From Legionella genomosp. 1 (GTDB taxonomy: Bacteria > Pseudomonadota > Gammaproteobacteria > Legionellales > Legionellaceae): a stretch of DNA of 13,278 nucleotides. Made by a program: the position numbers and the translations under genes. The notes beneath the pieces are model-generated. The model saw nothing but the letters and a program-made list of their open reading frames with translations. It ran no database searches and was not told the DNA's origin. The stretch lies in NCBI GenBank assembly GCA_945867185.1, contig CAMBHM010000018.1:1-13278 (forward strand), given 5' to 3'. This document shows positions 8,721 through 13,278 of the stretch, in pieces; position 1 is the stretch's first letter, and every line of letters begins with the position of its first letter.

Positions 8721-11390
8721 TTAATGTGCTTCGTCCCAATCATGACCTGTGCCTATAGATACCAGTAACGGCACAGATAAGTCGATGGCATGTTCCATGA
8801 GGGTACGAATGGTTTGTTGGGCTGTTTCTAATACCGTGTGATGGATCTCAAAGACCAGCTCATCGTGGACTTGCATGATCATGTGCACGGTTTGTTGGGG
8901 TAGTGAGTGTTGCCATGCGTTCAAGGATAACATGGCTTTTTTAATGAGATCAGCGGCAGTTCCTTGCATGGGGGCGTTGATGGCGGCGCGTTCAGCAGCC
9001 TTTTGTAAGGCTTGGTTGCGGGCATTGATGTCTGGTAAATAAAGACGTCGACCAAACAAAGTTTCTACAAAGCCTTGATCGTGTGCAAGTTGCCGGGTGT
9101 TTTTCATATAGTGTGCCACCTGAGGATAGCGCTCAAAATAGCGATCCATGATTTGTTGCGCCTCTTGGCGGGGGAGCCCTAACTGTTTTGCTAAGCCAAA
9201 GGCGGACATCCCGTACATCAAGCCAAAATTAACGACCTTGGCTTGGCGTCGTTGTTCGCTGTTGACCTTTTGAATGGGAAGAGCAAACAGTTCGCTTGCG
9301 GTTGCTGTGTGAATATCTAAGCCTTCTGCGAAAGCTTTCAACAAGCCTGCATCTTGAGATAAATGCGCCATGATGCGCAGTTCAATTTGAGAGTAATCGG
9401 CAGCCAATATCACGTGATCCGGCGGTGCAATGAAAGCCTTACGAATCAAGCGGCCTTCTTCGCTGCGTATAGGAATATTTTGTAAATTGGGATCGCTCGA
9501 AGAGAGACGACCCGTTGCAGTGACGGCTTGATTATAAGACGTGTGTACACGATGGGTAATGGGATTTATTTTTCTTGGCAAGGCATCGATGTAAGTGGAA
9601 ACCAGTTTGGTTAATCCTCTGTACTCTAAAATAACGGCTGGCAATCGATACTCCAAGGCCAATTCTTGGAGCACTGACTCGGCCGTGGAGGGTTGACCAG
9701 TGGGTGTTTTAGCAAGCACTGGCAGGTGTTGTTCTTGATATAAAATGTCTAATAATTGTTTAGGAGAATTTAAATTAAAGGGTTTGCCAGCAAGTAAAAT
9801 GGCTTCATCCATCAAAGTCGTGATACGACTTTTCAGCCGTTCACCGTGTTTTAATAGGAGATTTTCATCAATCAAGACACCCTGTCGCTCCATGTCGGCG
9901 AGGACTGAAATAAGGGGGGCTTCTATTTTGGAGAGCACTTGTTTTAAAGGCTCAATCATCAAGGGGTAAAGCGTTTGATGGAGCGTTAAGAGGAGAGCCA
10001 CCTCGTTTGCGGCCAAGGGGGCTGTTTGGTTTAGTGGGCGTTCGTGAAAAGGGCCCAGTGCTTTATCAGCTGCGGTTTTCAAGGGGTTGGGTGTGTGATG
10101 TAAGTATTTGATGGCAAGGGCGCTCATGTCATGGTGTTTATCAGTACTGTCTAGGAGATACGATTCAAGAACGAGATCATAGGCTAATCCTTGCAAGGTG
10201 ATGCCAACTGTTTTTAATAGGTTGTAGTCGTACTTTAATTCATGGCCGATTTTGCAGAGCGTTGGATTTTCGAGGAAGGGTTTGAGGGCCTGGATGACCG
10301 TGTCGCTATTGAGGGCGGTTTGTTCCGTTTTTAAAGGAATATAAGCACTGCCTAAGGGCTCTATGGCTAATGCAAGACCAATCAACTCGGCAGAAAGGGG
10401 ATCTGTTGAGGTGCCCTTCGTATGAAGGCAAAGGCACGTTGCAGAAGACAATGCTTGAATCCAGCGGTTTAATTGAGGTGCTGTTGTAATCAGTTCATAA
10501 GTTGGTTCAGAAGGGGGGGTAGGGTGAACGAGGGCGGTGTTGTTCGTTTTCAGTTCCGCAAGCCATGTTTTAAACTCAAGATCCTGTGTGAGGGTTATCA
10601 ACGTGTCATTGAGAGGAGGCGTGGCGGTGAGGTCAAAGGGGCTGAGGGATAAATCCAAATCAAGTTTGATGGTGACTAGTTTTTTGGACAAGGGGAGATT
10701 CGGTATGCTATTACGAAATTTTTCACCAATTTTTCCTTTAATGCAGTCCGCGTGTGCTAGTAAATTATCCAAGGTTTGATACTGGGTTAACCATTTAACG
10801 GCGGTTTTGGATCCACAGCCAGGAACGCCTGGGATATTATCTGAGGTATCACCCACCAGGGTTAGGTAGTCAATCATTTGCGCAGGGGTGACACCAAATT
10901 TTAAGAGTACGTTATCGTGGTCGAGGCGTTGGTTGCTCATGGTATTGATGAGCGTGACGTGGTCATTAACGAGCTGCGCCATGTCTTTATCGCTTGTAGA
11001 GATGAGTACAGGGAGCTGCTGTAATCCCGCAAGATGCGCCAAAGTGCCAATGACATCATCGGCCTCAACCCCCTCTACGATCAATACGGGTAAGCCCATC
11101 GCCCGAAGGAGAGAGACCAAAGGCTGAAATTGCGAACTCAGTTCATTGGGCATGGGGGGCCGATGGGCTTTGTATTCAGGATACCAGTCCTCTCGAAAAG
11201 TTTTTCCCTTTGCATCAAAAACCACAGCAATGTGACTGGGTTGATAGTCTTTCAGTAAGCGCTTTACCATATTGACCACACCATAAATGGCGCCAGTCGG
11301 TTGACCTTTTGAGTTGGTCAGTGGGGGGAGTGCGTGGAAGGCTCGAAAAAAATAGGAGGAACCATCGACGAGAACCAGTTGATTCTGCAT
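8721..11390 (-). CDS. polA: DNA polymerase I, with a degenerate proofreading domain
   Basis: PolA fills gaps during excision repair and removes Okazaki primers. The 889 residues hold three domains. The 5' nuclease (about 1-285) has its acidic cluster: Asp9, Asp59, EGVEADD at 106-112, Asp134, Asp136, Asp181, Asp184. The 3'-5' exonuclease region (about 297-480) keeps the fold (ELIGLALAIEP, HELKYDYNLL with Asp388), but the FDTET motif is LHTKG (His323, Lys325) and the YAAED motif is LAANE. Three of the four E. coli carboxylate positions (355, 357, 501) and Tyr497 are therefore changed. The polymerase domain is intact: motif A DYSQIELR (Asp665, Glu670), motif B with Arg714, Lys718, Phe722 and Tyr726, and motif C VHDELVFE (His842, Asp843, Glu844). 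It probably polymerises without proofreading. It lies 2 bases after lpxD, so translation is likely coupled. Confidence 0.97.
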   Translation of the reverse strand: MQNQLVLVDGSSYFFRAFHALPPLTNSKGQPTGAIYGVVNMVKRLLKDYQPSHIAVVFDAKGKTFREDWYPEYKAHRPPMPNELSSQFQPLVSLLRAMGLPVLIVEGVEADDVIGTLAHLAGLQQLPVLISTSDKDMAQLVNDHVTLINTMSNQRLDHDNVLLKFGVTPAQMIDYLTLVGDTSDNIPGVPGCGSKTAVKWLTQYQTLDNLLAHADCIKGKIGEKFRNSIPNLPLSKKLVTIKLDLDLSLSPFDLTATPPLNDTLITLTQDLEFKTWLAELKTNNTALVHPTPPSEPTYELITTAPQLNRWIQALSSATCLCLHTKGTSTDPLSAELIGLALAIEPLGSAYIPLKTEQTALNSDTVIQALKPFLENPTLCKIGHELKYDYNLLKTVGITLQGLAYDLVLESYLLDSTDKHHDMSALAIKYLHHTPNPLKTAADKALGPFHERPLNQTAPLAANEVALLLTLHQTLYPLMIEPLKQVLSKIEAPLISVLADMERQGVLIDENLLLKHGERLKSRITTLMDEAILLAGKPFNLNSPKQLLDILYQEQHLPVLAKTPTGQPSTAESVLQELALEYRLPAVILEYRGLTKLVSTYIDALPRKINPITHRVHTSYNQAVTATGRLSSSDPNLQNIPIRSEEGRLIRKAFIAPPDHVILAADYSQIELRIMAHLSQDAGLLKAFAEGLDIHTATASELFALPIQKVNSEQRRQAKVVNFGLMYGMSAFGLAKQLGLPRQEAQQIMDRYFERYPQVAHYMKNTRQLAHDQGFVETLFGRRLYLPDINARNQALQKAAERAAINAPMQGTAADLIKKAMLSLNAWQHSLPQQTVHMIMQVHDELVFEIHHTVLETAQQTIRTLMEHAIDLSVPLLVSIGTGHDWDEAH

Positions 11391-11392
11391 GG

Positions 11393-12451
11393 TTAGGAGA
11401 TCTCTTCTTTGGTGAGCAGATCGAGTCGTTCGGTCAATTGAGAGACTTTTTCACTTAAGTGTTTTATATTTTTACGCATAATGGGAATGCGTGTGGTTGC
11501 AAATTCTTGTTCAATGGCTTTTTCTTTGGGTCTTGCAGGGTTTCCTAAATACACATTGCCTTGTTTTAAATGTTTTCTGGGCGGGACGCCTGCACGGGCA
11601 CCCAAGATAACACCATCATCAATACGGACATGATCACTCACCCCGACATTTGCTGCAAAAATCACATGATTGCCACTGGTGGTGCTGCCAGCGATGCCTG
11701 TGAAAGCACAGAGAATGTTGTGTTTGCCTAATTTCACGGAGTGCGCGATTTGAACTAAATTATCAATTTTAGTGCCCTCTCCGATGAGTGTAATCCCTAA
11801 GGTGGCTCGATCGACGACAGTATTGGCACCAATTTCAACGTCGTCTTCAATGACAACATGGCCGACATGAGGGACTTTTAAATGTTGTCCATCATCCAAG
11901 GCATAGCCAAAGCCATCTGATCCAATCACTGTGGAAGCATGTACACAAACACGATTCCCAAGCTGGCATTGGTCGTAAATGGTTACGTGAGGGTGGATGG
12001 TGGTGTGTGATCCGATTTTGACGTTGTGGCCGAGATGGACGTGGCTTTTTAGAACCGTATGATCGCCAAGAATACTGCCGGATTCAATGGTCACATAAGG
12101 ACCTATCGAGACATGATGTCCGAGTTGCACATCGTCAGCAATCACAGCTGTTGGGTGTATACCCGCGATAGGCTGTCGTGTCGGGTAGAAGTGATGTAAT
12201 AGTGTAATGAAGGCAATAAATGGATTCTGAACTTGAATAAGGGGTTTATTGCTGGCTTCCACATGGGTTGCAACTAAAATGGCTGCCGCTTTAGAAGCCT
12301 CGGCCTGCTTTAGGTTGTCCTTTCCTTCAGCAAAAACAAGGGCTTCATCGATAATATTATCAATGGGGGAAAGTACTGAAATGGTGATCGTGGGATCACC
12401 AATAATCACCCCTTGAACCAGGGCTGCAATGTCAATTAATGAAACATTCAT
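11393..12451 (-). CDS. lpxD: UDP-3-O-(3-hydroxyacyl)glucosamine N-acyltransferase
   Basis: LpxD adds the second 3-hydroxyacyl chain, from acyl-ACP, in cytoplasmic lipid A synthesis. The 352 residues show the N-terminal nucleotide-binding domain (about 1-95, ending in [13 protein letters not shown]), then a left-handed beta-helix of hexapeptide repeats from [15 protein letters not shown] (98-111) to near 300, and a short C-terminal helix. The conserved IGSDGFGYA (177-185) and the IAH motif with probable catalytic His237 ([10 protein letters not shown]) are present. By eye, Phe40 matches the uracil-stacking Phe, but the partner Tyr aligns with Asn46. The frame is open back to 12532. I chose ATG 12451 because homology starts at [11 protein letters not shown] and AAGG lies 8 bases upstream. 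It is not in the usual bamA-skp-lpxD-fabZ-lpxA cluster, and may be a second copy. Confidence 0.93.
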   Translation of the reverse strand: MNVSLIDIAALVQGVIIGDPTITISVLSPIDNIIDEALVFAEGKDNLKQAEASKAAAILVATHVEASNKPLIQVQNPFIAFITLLHHFYPTRQPIAGIHPTAVIADDVQLGHHVSIGPYVTIESGSILGDHTVLKSHVHLGHNVKIGSHTTIHPHVTIYDQCQLGNRVCVHASTVIGSDGFGYALDDGQHLKVPHVGHVVIEDDVEIGANTVVDRATLGITLIGEGTKIDNLVQIAHSVKLGKHNILCAFTGIAGSTTSGNHVIFAANVGVSDHVRIDDGVILGARAGVPPRKHLKQGNVYLGNPARPKEKAIEQEFATTRIPIMRKNIKHLSEKVSQLTERLDLLTKEEIS

Positions 12452-12482
12452 GAGAGACCTTTTTATCCTACAAAATGCAGCG

Positions 12483-12511
12483 ATTATATCGTGATGTGGC
12501 GTAAGTTGCGA
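12483..12511 (-). promoter_or_regulatory. Probable sigma-70 promoter for lpxD-polA
   Basis: On the minus strand a perfect TATAAT (12483-12488) lies 17 bases after TCGCAA (12506-12511), a poor -35 box with 3 of 6 matches. Transcription would start near 12476, about 25 bases before the lpxD ATG. The gap 12452-12538 is the only roomy intergenic space on this strand. A second promoter further upstream is possible. Confidence 0.45.
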
Positions 12512-12538
12512 CCATTCTCTTGTTCGCCTCACGCTTTA

Positions 12539-13278
12539 TCACAGAGTTTGAACGTAGAAATAGGCCGCACAGGCTGCTGCAACAGTGGTTGTTGCAGCAA
12601 AAAAACCATAGGCACAGCTTGATACACCGACTGTCGGCGCTACCATGGTGGGTGATCTGTGCTGACGAGGGGGCAATCTTGACGGGGTTTTGGTGTGCTC
12701 TATGGCAGGCGTTATTGAAAGGGTCTTTAATTGAGAGGGCTTCACATGAAAAACGGAAGGAGTCATGAAAGCACGTTCAGAGGGTACTGGTGTGGTACTT
12801 AGTATGAGACACATCATCTCTTTAACTGTTTCGTTATAGAGTGCGTCGATGGTGCCAGTCCCTTGGACGGAGAATAGTAAGGTTGGTGTGCCTCCATCAT
12901 AATGATGTAACCGTAACGTTACATGACTTGGGATCATGCTTGGATAGGCGTTAAAATAACACTTTAAATGTTCTAAAATGGCAGGGGGAGAGGACGCTTC
13001 ATGTGTTTCAAATTCATTGCTTCGATCATCAAAAAAATCAAATAAAAGCGCTTCATCTGGATAATCGAATGCAGCTTTTTGAATCTGGGCGTATAACAGC
13101 GTTATTTTTGTTTCATCAACCTCTACCCACGCAGGGTGTGCTCCGACATACCATCTATCCATGGCCTTCCAATAGGCTGTTCCAGGAGGAACACCCGCAG
13201 AGACATCGGCCATTAAAAAAGGATCTAATCGCGCGTGAAGGTGCTCACTGATAGTTTGAATGGCTATAAAAGCGGATT
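12539..13278 (-). CDS. Unrecognised protein with a C-terminal membrane anchor, 3' part (5' end outside window)
   Basis: The frame is open to the right edge. It reads sensibly past the Met at 13213 (HARLDPFLMADVSAGVPPG), so that Met is probably internal. About 246 residues are visible. The first ~150 look like a folded alpha/beta domain with a strand ending in acidic residues (LLFDFFDDR), a helix, and a second strand VTLRLHHYDGG. A later segment, VQGTGTIDALYNETVKEM, also looks structured. Then comes a Pro/Ser/Thr-rich basic linker (SRLPPRQHRSP) and a last hydrophobic stretch of about 25 residues that ends almost at the C-terminus, the layout of a tail-anchored protein. The DD-containing strand faintly recalls motif IV of HAD-fold proteins, and the overall style some Legionellales hypothetical or effector proteins. 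Both are weak impressions. Function is unknown. The lpxD operon begins 87 bases downstream. Confidence 0.75.
   Translation of the reverse strand, partial: SAFIAIQTISEHLHARLDPFLMADVSAGVPPGTAYWKAMDRWYVGAHPAWVEVDETKITLLYAQIQKAAFDYPDEALLFDFFDDRSNEFETHEASSPPAILEHLKCYFNAYPSMIPSHVTLRLHHYDGGTPTLLFSVQGTGTIDALYNETVKEMMCLILSTTPVPSERAFMTPSVFHVKPSQLKTLSITPAIEHTKTPSRLPPRQHRSPTMVAPTVGVSSCAYGFFAATTTVAAACAAYFYVQTL
12575..12599. repeat. Perfect inverted repeat (10-bp stem, 5-base loop) in the 3' end of the unknown gene
   Basis: TGCTGCAACA and its exact reverse complement flank GTGGT, within the codons of the Ala/Thr-rich membrane anchor. In the direction of the gene the T-run comes before the hairpin, not after it, so it is not an intrinsic terminator for this gene. 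It may be a chance result of Ala and Thr codon choice. Confidence 0.6.

Noticed and set aside
9745..9969. Plus-strand frames antisense to polA (also 10537-10779 and 10888-11127)
   Set aside because: They lie over conserved polA codons, have no family resemblance, and are expected shadows of a long gene with strong strand bias.
12452..12532. 27-residue N-terminal extension of LpxD
   Set aside because: It covers the likely promoter and ribosome binding site. The family's N-terminus matches the ATG at 12451.
12575..12599. The 10-bp hairpin as an intrinsic terminator
   Set aside because: The adjoining homopolymer is T before the hairpin on the minus strand and A after it on the plus strand, the wrong arrangement for either direction.
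12520..12768. 82-residue plus-strand frame over the 3' end of the unknown gene
   Set aside because: It is antisense to a better frame that is open to the window edge, has no ribosome binding site or recognisable domain, and looks like a shadow.

Overview
The window looks like a chromosomal segment of an aerobic Gram-negative bacterium, most probably a gammaproteobacterium. The grounds are an aa3-type cytochrome oxidase operon preceded by a c5-like diheme cytochrome, an LpxD (lipid A) gene, and PolA and UvrA sequences that read like gammaproteobacterial ones. A member of the Legionellales is my best guess. It rests on general resemblance and on the style of the unknown gene at the right edge, not on a search. 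There are no mobile elements, tRNA or rRNA genes, or CRISPR arrays, and coding density is very high.

Left half, plus strand (1-7495): the 3' end of a diheme cytochrome c gene, then coxB (subunit II fused to a cytochrome c domain), coxA, the copper chaperone gene ctaG/cox11, and coxC. The genes overlap or are separated by a few tens of bases and form one operon. The cytochrome would pass electrons to the heme domain and CuA site of CoxB, then to heme a and the heme a3-CuB centre of CoxA. Cox11 delivers copper to CuB. No heme A synthesis genes (ctaA, ctaB) or SURF1 gene are present here. uvrA, the nucleotide excision repair damage sensor, starts only 8 bases after coxC and seems joined to the same transcription unit.

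Right half, minus strand (7510-13278), read from right to left: the 3' part of an unrecognised gene whose product ends in a membrane anchor, then lpxD, polA (2 bases after lpxD) and a DUF4153-like multi-pass membrane protein gene. A probable promoter lies just before lpxD. The two halves converge at 7496-7509 with no convincing terminator.

Points for a second look: PolA has a 3'-5' exonuclease domain without most of its catalytic residues. The second heme domain of the cytochrome has His where Met is expected. The membrane protein stops where longer family members continue. lpxD stands apart from its usual gene cluster. The unknown tail-anchored protein at the right edge is the best candidate for something undescribed. 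I found no clear multi-gene novel system.
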